Assembly (NCBI GenBank): GCA_016700155.1
Contig: CP065001.1
Coordinates: 806,001 to 870,000, forward strand
Direction: 5' to 3'
Length of the DNA stretch: 64,000 nt
Source of the DNA: Ignavibacteriales bacterium
Lineage (GTDB): Bacteria; Bacteroidota; Ignavibacteria; Ignavibacteriales; Ignavibacteriaceae
Below, one piece after another: positions 54,700-64,000 of the stretch; position 1 is the first letter of the stretch; every line of letters begins with the position of its first letter. The notes under the pieces are model-generated. The model was not told the DNA's origin and did not search any database. It saw only the letters and a list, made by a program, of their open reading frames with translations. The position numbers and the translations under genes are program-made.

Positions 54700-55462
54700 T
54701 TCTTTTACTTGAAAATAATTGTGAGAAAACCAGCATCTTTTAGTCAATCGCCGCCATTATTTACTGAACTTGCGGTTTACTTTCTTGTCCGGGCTTCTAA
54801 ACTTTATATAAATTTAGAACTATCTCCCTTAAATTAAAATGAATTTATAGGGTTGTTGCAATTTACGGGTTAATTAATTCGGGATATTAACAGTTTGACG
54901 GTATTTCTGTAAAATCCTTTCACTTTTATTTTGATGCAAGATGACGCAAAATCACCTGAAGATTGTCGTAAATACACACTACTAATACATAACTATAATT
55001 ATAAATTCATATTGAACGAAAAACGAATTTAAATTCTTTATGGCAAGGATTGTTTTATCAAATTGTTACTTAAAAAAACTTACTTTGATTCATCGCATTT
55101 TTTTTTAAGTTTAAATGAAACGATAAAATATTTATTCCTTCCGTTATTGAAATAATCAGATCAGAAATGTTGCTATGCGAAGTACTCAAACTCGTACGGA
55201 AGAAGAATCTTATTGTATTACAGTTATTGTTTGAACAAGAAACTGGTAATTCGATTCGTAAAGAATCAGTAAAGTTACCATAGTCCAAAGGTAAACTTCA
55301 GGTCTCAGTTTTATACCGATCCCGAAATACAAAACTCAGTTTTCTTTGTTCAGACATCAAACCATCTCCCAATTATAGTTATTGATAGAACCGGAAAGAA
55401 TATTTTTTCTCTCTGAGTCATTTTGTTTTGTCAGATATCTTGTGAACAATCAAGGAAAATTT
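54700..55462. other. Gene-free region between the sigma54 activator and the efflux operon
   Basis: This 760-base stretch between divergent genes is AT-rich. I see no convincing gene, RNA gene or hairpin terminator. Short open frames here lack start signals. It should contain the divergent promoters, but no clear consensus boxes were found. Confidence 0.5.
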
Positions 55463-57031
55463 ATGCTGAATAAATTCAGGTGTTTCTGTTTTGTAATACT
55501 TTTGTTTTTAATTCACTCCTATCCGCTTATTTCTCAGAATTCAATCAAGCCTGATAGTGCGCTTCAGCTTATCTTAACTGAGCTTGATGGAAGTGAATTG
55601 TCTCTAACCACAACCAAAGAACTGGCTGAGAAAAATGCCACATTCTTAAAACGTGCTGAAGCTAATTATCTTGCTGCTCTTGGTTCATTAAGACGTGAAA
55701 GAGGTTCATTCGATCCCGAGCTTTATTTTAATCTGATGTACAGTGATATGAATGAACCGACGGCATCATTTTTTGCCGGTGCAGATGTTCTTATTACTGA
55801 GCGCACAACATCTCAAACCGGATTGAGATTGAAGCTTCCGTTCGGAACTGAACTTGACCTTGCTTTAAATACAGTGACACTTAACACAAATTCACAATTT
55901 GCATTTCTAAACCCTGAGTATGATGCTTTTGGAAGTCTGAGTTTCCGGCAGCCGTTACTGAGGGGATTAACATTATCAGGAAGAAAGAATCTTACAAAAG
56001 CTGAGTTTGATTACGAATCGGCAAAAGCACTTTATGAACAGGAATTATTGGCTATTAATGCTGTTGCAGAACAGTTGTACTGGAATTTATATACCGCTGA
56101 AAGAGATTATGCAGTTCAAAAACTTACTTATGAAAGAGCGGAAGCTTTCTTAACTGAAACACAGCTTAGAAATAATGCTGGTTTAGTTGGTCCAAACCAG
56201 GTTGCGAGCGCAAAAACTTTTTTTGCTGAACAAAAATTAATGCTGATAGACAGGGAAGAACAACTTGATACAAGATCTGATTTACTTGCTACGCTGATTG
56301 GCATGCGACCAACTGATAATAATGTAAGATTTAAAGTTACTGATAGCCCGCCTTCATATTTTGAGGTTGAACCTGTTGATTTATTGGTTGAGCGTGCACT
56401 GAAAAATAACCTTGAACTGATTGCAGCGCAAAAGCAACTGGAGTCTGCAAATTCACTTGTTGATGCCGGTAATTGGGAATTTCTGCCTAAACTCGATATT
56501 GTTGGTTCGTTAGTTAGTACCGGTATAGGTGGGGAATCTCAGGATGTAATTTTCGGCACAGACACATTAAGATCAACAACTAACGGAAGTTTTGGAGATG
56601 TACTGAGCCAGGTATTTAAAAGAAAATTTCCCGGCTGGAGTGTTGGTGTTGAATTAAGTCTGCCGATCGGATTAAGGCCTGGGCTTGGAGAAAAGGACAG
56701 GCTTGAAGCTGAAGCAATGAATTATGAACAAAGATATATCGAGCTTTCACGGATTTTAGAACAGCAGGTAAGAAGCGCTCACCGCGAACTGGTTCATGGC
56801 AATAGCAGGCTTATCGCGGCTCAGGAAGGGGTTGAAGCAGCCCAGGAACAGGTAAGAATAGGAATGATTGAATTTCAGAACGGAAGAATTACAGCTTTTG
56901 AGCTGGTAAGATTAAGTGAAGATTTTGCAGTGGCTCAAAGACGATATTCGGAAGCTCTTGTTAAAAATGTAAACGCGGCGGCAACATTAACGCTGCTTAC
57001 TTCAGGTACATATTTAAGTGAACGAAATTAA
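55463..57031 (+). CDS. TolC-family outer-membrane efflux protein
   Basis: This is the outer-membrane channel component of an RND efflux system, 522 residues. I start at the ATG at 55463 behind aagga, which gives a signal peptide ending PLISQN, rather than a TTG 81 bases upstream. The protein has the two long alternating helix-strand halves of TolC proteins, with LSFRQPLLRGLTLSGRKNL and a C-terminal VELSLPIGLRPGLGEKDR. Long coiled-coil segments (about 190-260 and 410-490) are visible. It overlaps the upstream edge of the membrane fusion gene region and leads an operon of three. Confidence 0.9.
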   Translation: MLNKFRCFCFVILLFLIHSYPLISQNSIKPDSALQLILTELDGSELSLTTTKELAEKNATFLKRAEANYLAALGSLRRERGSFDPELYFNLMYSDMNEPTASFFAGADVLITERTTSQTGLRLKLPFGTELDLALNTVTLNTNSQFAFLNPEYDAFGSLSFRQPLLRGLTLSGRKNLTKAEFDYESAKALYEQELLAINAVAEQLYWNLYTAERDYAVQKLTYERAEAFLTETQLRNNAGLVGPNQVASAKTFFAEQKLMLIDREEQLDTRSDLLATLIGMRPTDNNVRFKVTDSPPSYFEVEPVDLLVERALKNNLELIAAQKQLESANSLVDAGNWEFLPKLDIVGSLVSTGIGGESQDVIFGTDTLRSTTNGSFGDVLSQVFKRKFPGWSVGVELSLPIGLRPGLGEKDRLEAEAMNYEQRYIELSRILEQQVRSAHRELVHGNSRLIAAQEGVEAAQEQVRIGMIEFQNGRITAFELVRLSEDFAVAQRRYSEALVKNVNAAATLTLLTSGTYLSERN

Positions 57032-57044
57032 TTCAGGAGGTTTT

Positions 57045-58148
57045 ATGAAAAATAAAATAAATTTTTTAGTCATCGAAAAACTGTTTACAAGTTTATCCAT
57101 ATCAACAACGGTTGCAATAGTCATATTATTGATGAGTATCAATTGCGCTGACCAGCAGGCATCGGGCGGAGATTTTTCCATGCCTCCAATGCCCGTGGAA
57201 GTTGCTAATGTTACCGCACAAACTGTTTCAGATAAGTTTGAAGCTGTCGGAACTATCGAGGCAATTGAAGAGATTACGGTTGTCTCTGAAATTGATGCTT
57301 CAGTTATCTCACTTCCGTTTGATGAAGGCAGTTACATAAAACAGGGTGACCTGATTGCGCAGCTTGATGACTCACAGCTTTCAGCAGAATTTATTCGTGC
57401 TGAGGCTTTGTTTACACAAAGCAAATCAACTTACGAAAGAGTAAAATCCATCGTTGAACAAAATGCCGGTACACCGCAAGATCTTGACGACGCGCTCGCT
57501 TCTTTAAAAGTAGCTGAAGCGAATCTAAAACTTGCAAAAGCAAGACTCGATAAAACAAAAATTACTGCGCCATTCAACGGATTGATCGGTTCAAGAAGAG
57601 TTAGTGTTGGAAGTTTTTTAAGAACGGGTCAGACTATTACTGAACTGGCAAATCTTAATGAGATCAGAATTAATTTTTCCGCACCTGAAAGATTTTTATC
57701 ACAGCTTAAAAGGGGAGCTGACGTTATTGTCAGTTCACCTGTTTATCCGGGACACCAGGTAAGAGGAAGGATTATCGCAATAGAACCTGTTATTAATCCT
57801 GATACACGTACAGCAAGAATTGTCGCAAGAGTACAAAATCCCGGTCAGAAATTCAGAGCAGGTATGTCTGCAAATGTATCAGTTATCTTAAGCGAACGTA
57901 ATGAAGCGTTAACCATCCCGATGGAAGCAATATTTGAAAGCGGCAACCAGTCATTCGTATTCGTTGTTAATGCCGACAGTACAGTTAAGCGTGTTGCAGT
58001 TACAACAGGACTTCAAATGCCTGATGTTGTTGAAGTGCTTCAGGGACTTGAAAACGGAATGCAGGTTATTAAAGCAGGTCATCAAAAATTATTTGAAGGT
58101 GCTAAGGTAATGCCTGTAAATCTTCAGTCACAACCGATGAATCAATAA
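57045..58148 (+). CDS. RND efflux periplasmic adaptor (membrane fusion protein)
   Basis: This 367-residue adaptor links the inner-membrane pump to the TolC-like channel. The ATG at 57045 follows a perfect caggagg site; the in-frame GTG 27 bases earlier is rejected. The N-terminus ends in LLMSINC, a relaxed lipobox, so it may be a lipoprotein. It has a split lipoyl/barrel-sandwich domain (VVSEIDASVISLPFDEGSYI, KITAPFNGLIGSRRVSVG) around a short alpha-hairpin (about 100-150), then a beta-barrel and membrane-proximal domain (IPMEAIFESGNQSFVFVV). It lies between the channel and pump genes. Confidence 0.93.
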   Translation: MKNKINFLVIEKLFTSLSISTTVAIVILLMSINCADQQASGGDFSMPPMPVEVANVTAQTVSDKFEAVGTIEAIEEITVVSEIDASVISLPFDEGSYIKQGDLIAQLDDSQLSAEFIRAEALFTQSKSTYERVKSIVEQNAGTPQDLDDALASLKVAEANLKLAKARLDKTKITAPFNGLIGSRRVSVGSFLRTGQTITELANLNEIRINFSAPERFLSQLKRGADVIVSSPVYPGHQVRGRIIAIEPVINPDTRTARIVARVQNPGQKFRAGMSANVSVILSERNEALTIPMEAIFESGNQSFVFVVNADSTVKRVAVTTGLQMPDVVEVLQGLENGMQVIKAGHQKLFEGAKVMPVNLQSQPMNQ

Positions 58149-58194
58149 GAAGAAACAGATTTAATACTAATGATCTTGACAAGGAGTTTTCTAA

Positions 58195-61100
58195 ATGAAA
58201 CTTAGTAAAATATCAATTGAAAGACCTGTACTTGCTACTGTGATGAGCCTGGTAATTGTTCTCTTCGGAATAATTTCATTTACGCAATTACCCGTACGTG
58301 AATATCCGGATATTGATCCGCCTGTAGTGTCAGTCGTTACTTTATACCGCGGAGCCAGTTCAAGTGTGGTTGAAACTGAAATAACAGATGTACTTGAAGA
58401 ACAATTCGCGACACTTGAAGGTGTGAAGACAATTAAGTCATCAAGCAAAGAAGGCGGTTCTGTAATAACAATCGAATTTGAATTGAGTATAGATGTCAAT
58501 GAAGCGGCAAACGATATACGCGACAGAGTTTCCAGGATAAGAGGAATTCTGCCTGCGGAAATAGAAGATCCCGTAATTTCCAAAGTAGATGCCAACGCGC
58601 AGCCTATTGTCTGGCTTGCTTTGTACAGCAAGACTCAATCGACACTTGAGCTCTCTTATTTTGCTGATCGGGTACTGAAAGAAAAAATTCAAAGACTTCC
58701 AGGTGTAGGCAATGTATTTATCGGTGGTGAACGTCGTTATGCAATGCGTGTGTGGATCGACCCCTTAAGAATGGCTGCACATAAACTTACTACTTATGAT
58801 CTTGAAACAGCAATAAGAAGTGAGAATGCGGAAATTCCCGGAGGAAGAGTTGAAGGTGAAAAGAGAGAATTTACTGTTCGTACCCGCGGCGAACTTTCCG
58901 ATCCTAATGAATTCGGAGCGATCATTGTTTCTCAGCAGGGAAACAGCATTGTAAGACTCCGCGATGTTGCAGAAGTGACAGTCGGAGCAGAAGATGAAAG
59001 AACAACAGCGCGCTGGAACGGTGAACCCGCAGTCGGACTCGGTATTGTTAAACAATCAAAAGCCAGTACAATTGATGTTGCCAATGAAGTAAGTAAAGCA
59101 ATATTGGAACTAAGAAGCCTGCTGCCTGCAGGAGTTAATCTTGATGTCGCGTATGACTCATCTGAATTTATTGTTGAATCGATTTCTGAAGTTGAGGAAA
59201 CATTAATTATTGCACTGCTTCTTGTTATGCTCGTTGTACTTGCATTCTTAAAAAGTTTCCGCGCTACAATTATTCCTTCACTTGCAATTCCGATTTCAAT
59301 AATCGGCGCACTTGCTGCAGTCTATTTTGCGGGATTCACGATCAACATACTTACGCTTCTTGGATTTGTACTTGCAATTGGACTTGTTATAGATGATGCG
59401 ATAATTGTTCTGGAAAATATTTATCGCCATATGGAAATGGGTAAAACAAGATGGCAGGCTGCAATTGATGGAAGTAAAGAAATAGGTTTTGCTATCATCG
59501 CCACCACAATATCATTGGTAGCGGTTTTTGTTCCTCTCGCGTTTCTTTCGGGGAATGTGGGACGCTTGTTTAATGAATTCGGTGTAGCTGTTGCTGTCGC
59601 AGTTTTGATATCCGGATTCGTTGCGTTAACACTCACGCCAATGATGTCTTCACAAATTTTAAAACCGCTTCATGGCACCGGTAAAAGCTGGGCATCAAGA
59701 TCGTTCGATGCATTCTTTGAAAACTTAAATAAGATATATGATAAACTTGTACGTAGTGCTTTACGGCATAAACTTGTAACTATCGTAGCTTCGATAGCTG
59801 TTCTTGTGTGTGCATACTTTTTATTCAGAATACTTCCAAGTGAGCTGGTTCCTATTGAAGACAGGGGATTCGGATTCGGAATTATAATTGCACCGGAAGG
59901 GGCAACACTTGAATACACAGATTCTTATGTAAGGGAAGTCGAGAAAATACTATTGAATCTTCCAGAACGTGAGGGACTCTTTACTGCAACAGGACTTGGT
60001 TTTGAAGGACCCGGAAGTGTAACGAATAGTTTTCTCTTCCTAAATTTAAAAGCAAGAGACCAGCGGGAAAAATCACAACAGCAAATTGTGCAGGAGTTAT
60101 TTCCCCAGTTGTTCTCAATTCCCGGAGTACTTGCATTTGTAATTAATCCTCCGAGCATTGCAGTTGATTTTGGGTCCGGGGCTGTTGAATATGTTCTTCA
60201 GGCTGATACTTATGAAGAGCTTAATGATGCAGTAAACATAGTGATGGCGGAAGCGTCTCAATTAGGATATCTCATTAACCTTGATACTGATCTAAGGCTG
60301 AATAAACCTCAGCTTGATATTCATATTGATCGTGAAAGAGCAGCAGGACTTGGAATTTCTGTAGCGGATATCGGTCTAACACTTGAAACATTTCTCGGCG
60401 GTAGGGTTGTTTCCGACTTCAAAAGAGGAACAAAACAATATGATGTTATTTTACAGGTTAAACCTGAAAACCGTTCAACACCTGATGCAATTAATAATCT
60501 GTATATAAGAAGCAATGCGGGATTAGTACAGCTTGCAAACGTAGTGGATGTTGAAAAAACTGTTGCACCTAAAGAACTGAATCACTATAACCGGATCCGT
60601 TCGGCGATAATTTCTGCGAGCCTTGTCCCGGGTGTAACATTGGGTCAAGCTTTAGATGATCTTGACAGGATTACCCAAACAAAACTTCCTGCTGATATAA
60701 AAAAGGATTATGCTGGACAGTCTCTTGAGTTTAAAAGTTCAAGCACTGCTTTGTATTTTATGTTTATACTTGCGTTAGTATTTATCTATCTCGTACTGTC
60801 TGCACAGTTTGAAAGTTTTATTCATCCTTTTACAATTTTACTGTCTGTGCCTTTAGCAGTGTTCGGCGCTTTACTCACTCTATATATTTTTAATGAAAGT
60901 CTGAACATCTATTCACAGATCGGTCTTATTATGTTGATAGGATTAGTTACAAAGAACGCAATACTTATAGTTGAATTTGCAAATCAACAATTTGAAAAAG
61001 GCTCAAATATTATTGAAGCAGTTGTTGAAGCCGCAACAATAAGATTGAGACCGATTCTAATGACTTCATTCGCAACTATATTCGGTATCCTTCCTATTGC

Positions 61101-61311
61101 AATTGGATTAGGTGCAGGCGGTGAATCAAGAAGACCGCTTGGATTGGTTGTTGTAGGCGGCATGTTCTTCTCAACATTTCTGACTTTGATAGTTGTACCT
61201 GTTGTGTATGCATTACTTTCAAGAACTTCAAAAAGAAAAGAAGCAAACGAGCCTTCAAAGGATATTGATCAAAAACATGATCTTGAAGTTATTCCAGCCG
61301 GAACAGATTAA
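58195..61311 (+). CDS. RND-family efflux pump, inner-membrane transporter (AcrB/MexF type)
   Basis: This is the proton-driven pump of 1038 residues. Features are the N-terminal ISIERPVLATVMSLVIVLFG, PVREYPDIDPPVVSV, the first-half helix cluster with the proton-relay aspartates in GLVIDDAIIVLENIYRHME, two large periplasmic loops (about 35-330 and 560-865), and the second-half cluster GLVTKNAILIVEFANQQ. About 12 transmembrane helices are present, and the C-terminal ~20 residues are polar. The HAE1-type sequence suggests drugs or other amphiphiles as substrates; no substrate can be named. It ends the operon and is followed by a hairpin. Confidence 0.95.
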   Translation: MKLSKISIERPVLATVMSLVIVLFGIISFTQLPVREYPDIDPPVVSVVTLYRGASSSVVETEITDVLEEQFATLEGVKTIKSSSKEGGSVITIEFELSIDVNEAANDIRDRVSRIRGILPAEIEDPVISKVDANAQPIVWLALYSKTQSTLELSYFADRVLKEKIQRLPGVGNVFIGGERRYAMRVWIDPLRMAAHKLTTYDLETAIRSENAEIPGGRVEGEKREFTVRTRGELSDPNEFGAIIVSQQGNSIVRLRDVAEVTVGAEDERTTARWNGEPAVGLGIVKQSKASTIDVANEVSKAILELRSLLPAGVNLDVAYDSSEFIVESISEVEETLIIALLLVMLVVLAFLKSFRATIIPSLAIPISIIGALAAVYFAGFTINILTLLGFVLAIGLVIDDAIIVLENIYRHMEMGKTRWQAAIDGSKEIGFAIIATTISLVAVFVPLAFLSGNVGRLFNEFGVAVAVAVLISGFVALTLTPMMSSQILKPLHGTGKSWASRSFDAFFENLNKIYDKLVRSALRHKLVTIVASIAVLVCAYFLFRILPSELVPIEDRGFGFGIIIAPEGATLEYTDSYVREVEKILLNLPEREGLFTATGLGFEGPGSVTNSFLFLNLKARDQREKSQQQIVQELFPQLFSIPGVLAFVINPPSIAVDFGSGAVEYVLQADTYEELNDAVNIVMAEASQLGYLINLDTDLRLNKPQLDIHIDRERAAGLGISVADIGLTLETFLGGRVVSDFKRGTKQYDVILQVKPENRSTPDAINNLYIRSNAGLVQLANVVDVEKTVAPKELNHYNRIRSAIISASLVPGVTLGQALDDLDRITQTKLPADIKKDYAGQSLEFKSSSTALYFMFILALVFIYLVLSAQFESFIHPFTILLSVPLAVFGALLTLYIFNESLNIYSQIGLIMLIGLVTKNAILIVEFANQQFEKGSNIIEAVVEAATIRLRPILMTSFATIFGILPIAIGLGAGGESRRPLGLVVVGGMFFSTFLTLIVVPVVYALLSRTSKRKEANEPSKDIDQKHDLEVIPAGTD

Positions 61312-61334
61312 TTTATGATGAAATTTATATTCGT

Positions 61335-61367
61335 GAACTTCTGATAGTAGCAGTTTATCAGAAGTTC
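61335..61367 (+). terminator. Hairpin after the RND operon
   Basis: A perfect 12-bp stem, GAACTTCTGATA (61335-61346) with its complement at 61356-61367, has a 9-base loop. No T-run follows, but the position 23 bases after the stop codon favours a terminator or RNA-stabilising role. The rest of the 400-base gap up to 61719 holds only the operator-like sites listed separately. Confidence 0.55.
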
Positions 61368-61647
61368 AAGTGTAATATCCGTAACGCACCTAAAACTACC
61401 GGAACCATGTAATTATTATTCTGCTTTCATTTAATCGGGATATTATATCTTCAGTCAATTAGTAATTTAAGTTGAATTTGAAATCAACTTAATTGTGTCT
61501 GTTAAGCTTTCAGTACAAAACTATGGCTTTGTTTTTGACGTTAAACATTGAGTTTTCAGAACAAGCTTCTCCTTATTTACTTTAGATAAAAAATTTATTT
61601 AATTGAATTCCAGCTTTGTAAAAACTGAAAAACTCATTTCCAACCCA

Positions 61648-61682
61648 GGGGAACGGTTGAAATATTTTTTTAACCGGTCATA
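61648..61682. promoter_or_regulatory. Operator-like sites before the last gene
   Basis: GAACGGTTGAAA (61651-61662) and TTTAACCGGTCAT (61669-61681) form facing half-sites of the AACCGGTT type with 13 bases between GGTT and AACC. The intervening GGTTGAAATATTTTTTT closely matches the region before lacI (16195-16206). The sites lie about 40-70 bases before the start of the secreted protein. Confidence 0.5.
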
Positions 61683-61719
61683 TTCAGATAAAAATCTAAA
61701 ATTAATCTAAGAGGTATGT

Positions 61720-64000
61720 GTGAAAAAATTTTTTACTCCCCTGGTATTGTTTATGCTTACTGCCTTGCCTGTAATTGCGCAGGATGCGGCAATGACACCT
61801 ACAGAGATTGTAACGCCGGTTTATATGGATGAAACACCCTCGTTAACATCAATGCGGATGATTGCACCACAACCACGGGACAGGTCCTGGAAAAATGGTG
61901 TCGTACCAAATATGGATGGAAGCGCCAGAGATAAAAATAAAACCCCCTTTGATGAAAACCTCATCACGGATGACCCTGCATTACAGTTAATTGATGGACC
62001 GATAGAGTTGGATGCACCTATTCTTAACTTCGACGGAATTAATAATTTACAGGGAGTTTATCCTCCGGATACAAATGGTGATGTTGGACCCAATCACTAT
62101 GTTCAGAGTGTAAATAGTTCTTTTGCTATTTGGAATAAATCAGGTTCGCTTCTGTTTGGACCTGCGGATTTATCTGTGCTTTGGGCTGATATTCCCGGTC
62201 CCTGGGCTGGAAGAAATGATGGCGATCCGGTAATTCTTTACGATCAACTCGCCGACAGATGGTTAATCAGCCAGTTTTCACTTCCTACTTTTCCTAATGG
62301 ACCTTTTTATGAATTGATAGCCATTTCAACCACAGGTGATCCAACTGGATCGTACTACAGATATATTTATTCATTCGCTAATATGCCGGATTATCCAAAG
62401 TTCGGAGTTTGGCCTGATGGATATTATATGTCCGTAAATTATTTTGCATCGGGATCAACAACATATGCGGGTGCGGGTGCTTCGATATTTGAACGTGATT
62501 CTATGTTGGTGGGAAGACCAGCACGATTAATCAATTTCACGTTTGGCTCATCAGGACTTGAGTATAGCATTTTACCGGGCGATGCTGATGGTAATATTCT
62601 TCCGCCAGCAGGAAGTCCAAACTATTTTTTTTGGCATGTTGATGGCACCTATTACGGCGGACTTGATAGATTAATGTATCGCTCTTGTACTGTAAATTGG
62701 ATAACTCCTTTAAGTTCTACAATGTCTGCACAGGTGAATTTAAATGTTAACGCGTTTGATGAACGAATGTGCAATAACAGCAGAAACTGTATCCCACAAT
62801 TCGGAACAACCAGAGGTTTGGATGCATTCTCTGGAGGACTGATGCATAGAACCCAATATAGAAATTTTGGAACGTACCAGACTATGGTTGCCTGTCATAC
62901 AATAGATGTTGGCAGTGACAGAGCCGGAATTCGTTGGTATGAGTTAAGAAATACCGGAAGCGGATGGAGCGTATATCAACAAGGAACTTTTTCTCCTGGG
63001 ACAGAGCATAGATGGATGGGTAGTATCGCAATGGACGGTAATGGCAATATCGCGCTCGGTTATTCAATATCAAGCACAGCAATGTATCCATCATTAAGAT
63101 ATACAGGACGGGCTTTTTCTGATCCGCTTGGAACAATGACTGTCGCTGAACAAACAATAATTAATGGAACCGGCAATCAAACAGGAACAGCATCACGTTG
63201 GGGTGATTATTCAATGATGTCAATTGATCCTGTTGACGATGCGACATTCTGGTATACGAATGAGTATATACAAACTTCCGGAATTGCCAACTGGCGAACG
63301 AGGATTGCATCCTTTCAATTAGCTACACTAAATTTAAACACCCCTGATGGTGGTGAAAGATGGGCATACAATACTCTAAACACTGTATTATGGTCATCAT
63401 TCGGCATTAATAATTTAAGACTCGAATTAAGCACAAATAACGGTTCAACATGGAGTAATGTTACAGGCAGTACTTCTGCAACCGCAGGTACATTTGGTTT
63501 TATCGCACCCGATATTCCTGTAGAGACTGCAAGGATAAGAATCAGCGATGTTATAAATAATTTGATGACTGATCAGAGTAGTAACTCATTCTTCATGCCT
63601 ACAGCAACATTTACTACAACACCGGCTACTGGAAACTCATCTACGAATTTTCCGGGAACGGGTATAACATTTTCAGGAAATGTTACTTCCGCTGCGAGTA
63701 TTAATGTTTCTTATTACAGAGCTAATAATACCAGTGGGTTGCTTCCATCGGGTGTTGCAGTTGCAAGTCAATACTATTGGATTATATCCGGTTCACAAAT
63801 GTTATTCTCAAATGGAAAAGTAAGTGTACCATTAGCTTTCCTGATAGGTATTTCTAATCCCAATAACCTGGTCTGGTTAAAGAGAGAAACTAAAGGAGCA
63901 CCATGGCAGGACATCGGCGGATTTATAAACGGATCAAATCTTGAAAGTGATGTACCGTTCAGTACATTCTCAGAATTTGCCATCGGCTCATCATCAGGTA
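61720..64000 (+). CDS. Large secreted surface protein, C-terminus beyond window
   Basis: The frame is open from the GTG at 61720 (after gagg) to the window end, at least 760 residues. A signal peptide (about 1-22, ending PVIAQDA) is followed by a region with PDTNGDVGPNHYVQSVN, DPVILYDQLADRWLISQF and RWMGSIAMDGNGNIALGYS. This is probably a beta-propeller-like domain (to about residue 530), of a kind seen in FCB-group surface proteins that carry sorting tails. Further on, LNTPDGGERWAYNTLNTVLW and SWSN-type strands suggest immunoglobulin/fibronectin-like modules. A T9SS tail would be expected at the missing end but cannot be seen. Function is unknown. Operator-like sites lie upstream. Confidence 0.75.
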   Translation, partial: MKKFFTPLVLFMLTALPVIAQDAAMTPTEIVTPVYMDETPSLTSMRMIAPQPRDRSWKNGVVPNMDGSARDKNKTPFDENLITDDPALQLIDGPIELDAPILNFDGINNLQGVYPPDTNGDVGPNHYVQSVNSSFAIWNKSGSLLFGPADLSVLWADIPGPWAGRNDGDPVILYDQLADRWLISQFSLPTFPNGPFYELIAISTTGDPTGSYYRYIYSFANMPDYPKFGVWPDGYYMSVNYFASGSTTYAGAGASIFERDSMLVGRPARLINFTFGSSGLEYSILPGDADGNILPPAGSPNYFFWHVDGTYYGGLDRLMYRSCTVNWITPLSSTMSAQVNLNVNAFDERMCNNSRNCIPQFGTTRGLDAFSGGLMHRTQYRNFGTYQTMVACHTIDVGSDRAGIRWYELRNTGSGWSVYQQGTFSPGTEHRWMGSIAMDGNGNIALGYSISSTAMYPSLRYTGRAFSDPLGTMTVAEQTIINGTGNQTGTASRWGDYSMMSIDPVDDATFWYTNEYIQTSGIANWRTRIASFQLATLNLNTPDGGERWAYNTLNTVLWSSFGINNLRLELSTNNGSTWSNVTGSTSATAGTFGFIAPDIPVETARIRISDVINNLMTDQSSNSFFMPTATFTTTPATGNSSTNFPGTGITFSGNVTSAASINVSYYRANNTSGLLPSGVAVASQYYWIISGSQMLFSNGKVSVPLAFLIGISNPNNLVWLKRETKGAPWQDIGGFINGSNLESDVPFSTFSEFAIGSSSG

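Noticed and set aside
55041..55056. TGGCAAGGATTG as a second sigma54 promoter
   Set aside because: The spacing between the GG and the TTG is two bases too short.
55070..55288. Small - strand gene in the gap before the efflux operon
   Set aside because: No ribosome-binding site and a low-complexity serine/asparagine-rich translation.
58191..58631. Open frame of 146 codons on the - strand
   Set aside because: Antisense to the start of the RND pump; serine/threonine-rich composition is typical of a shadow frame.

Overview
The window is AT-rich bacterial DNA, most likely from the Ignavibacteria/Ignavibacteriales branch of the Bacteroidota-Chlorobi (FCB) group. Five secreted proteins end in the Type IX secretion tail with the QNYPNPFNP motif that is characteristic of that lineage. 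There is a SusC-like TonB-dependent receptor but no SusD, and many genes start at TTG or GTG. No rRNA, tRNA, CRISPR array or insertion sequence was seen. The contig reads as a carbohydrate-utilisation island: galactan first, then xylose, xylan and glucuronoxylan, then glucuronate catabolism, followed by regulatory and efflux genes.

Region 1 (2-12225, + strand) is a galactan/galactose operon. It holds the 3' end of galT, a periplasmic GH2 beta-galactosidase with an inserted LamG domain, a secreted GH53 endo-galactanase, a GH5-like clan A hydrolase of unknown specificity, an aldose epimerase-like protein, galactokinase and a sodium:sugar symporter. Several of these overlap by 4-14 bases. A hairpin terminator separates it from a convergent second sodium symporter (complement 12330-13955).

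Region 2 (14090-25470, + strand) is the xylose/xylooligosaccharide core: galM, an aldo/keto reductase, a LacI-family regulator, xylB, xylA, an intracellular GH3 beta-xylosidase, a GPH symporter and a GH10 xylanase. Similar palindromes built on AACCGGTT occur before galM/the second symporter, before the lacI gene, on top of a TTGACA/TATAAT promoter before xylA, and again before the last gene of the window. They look like operators of one regulon.

Region 3 (25634-47617, + strand) handles polymeric, decorated xylan. It has a TonB-dependent receptor, two large T9SS-tailed proteins of unknown function (one probably a beta-helix, one with three tandem copies of a ~250-residue domain), two more GH10 xylanases with T9SS tails, a beta-helix protein that may be GH120-like, an SGNH acetylesterase of the sialate-esterase/CE20 type, a GH115 alpha-glucuronidase split by a frameshift, a GH43 beta-xylosidase and a GH67 alpha-glucuronidase. 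T9SS-tailed endo-xylanases would act at the cell surface, the receptor would import oligosaccharides, and untailed accessory enzymes would debranch them in the periplasm.

Region 4 (47625-54699, - strand) continues glucuronate use: KDG kinase, mannonate dehydratase and a fructuronate-reductase-type SDR. Glucuronate isomerase is not in the window. Beyond it are a small cupin-like protein, a small exported protein of unknown function with a sigma54-like promoter, and a membrane CHASE2-sensor sigma54 activator. Region 5 (55463-61311, + strand) is a complete RND efflux operon (TolC-like, membrane fusion protein, AcrB-like pump). The window ends inside a large secreted protein (61720 onward) preceded by two more operator-like half-sites.
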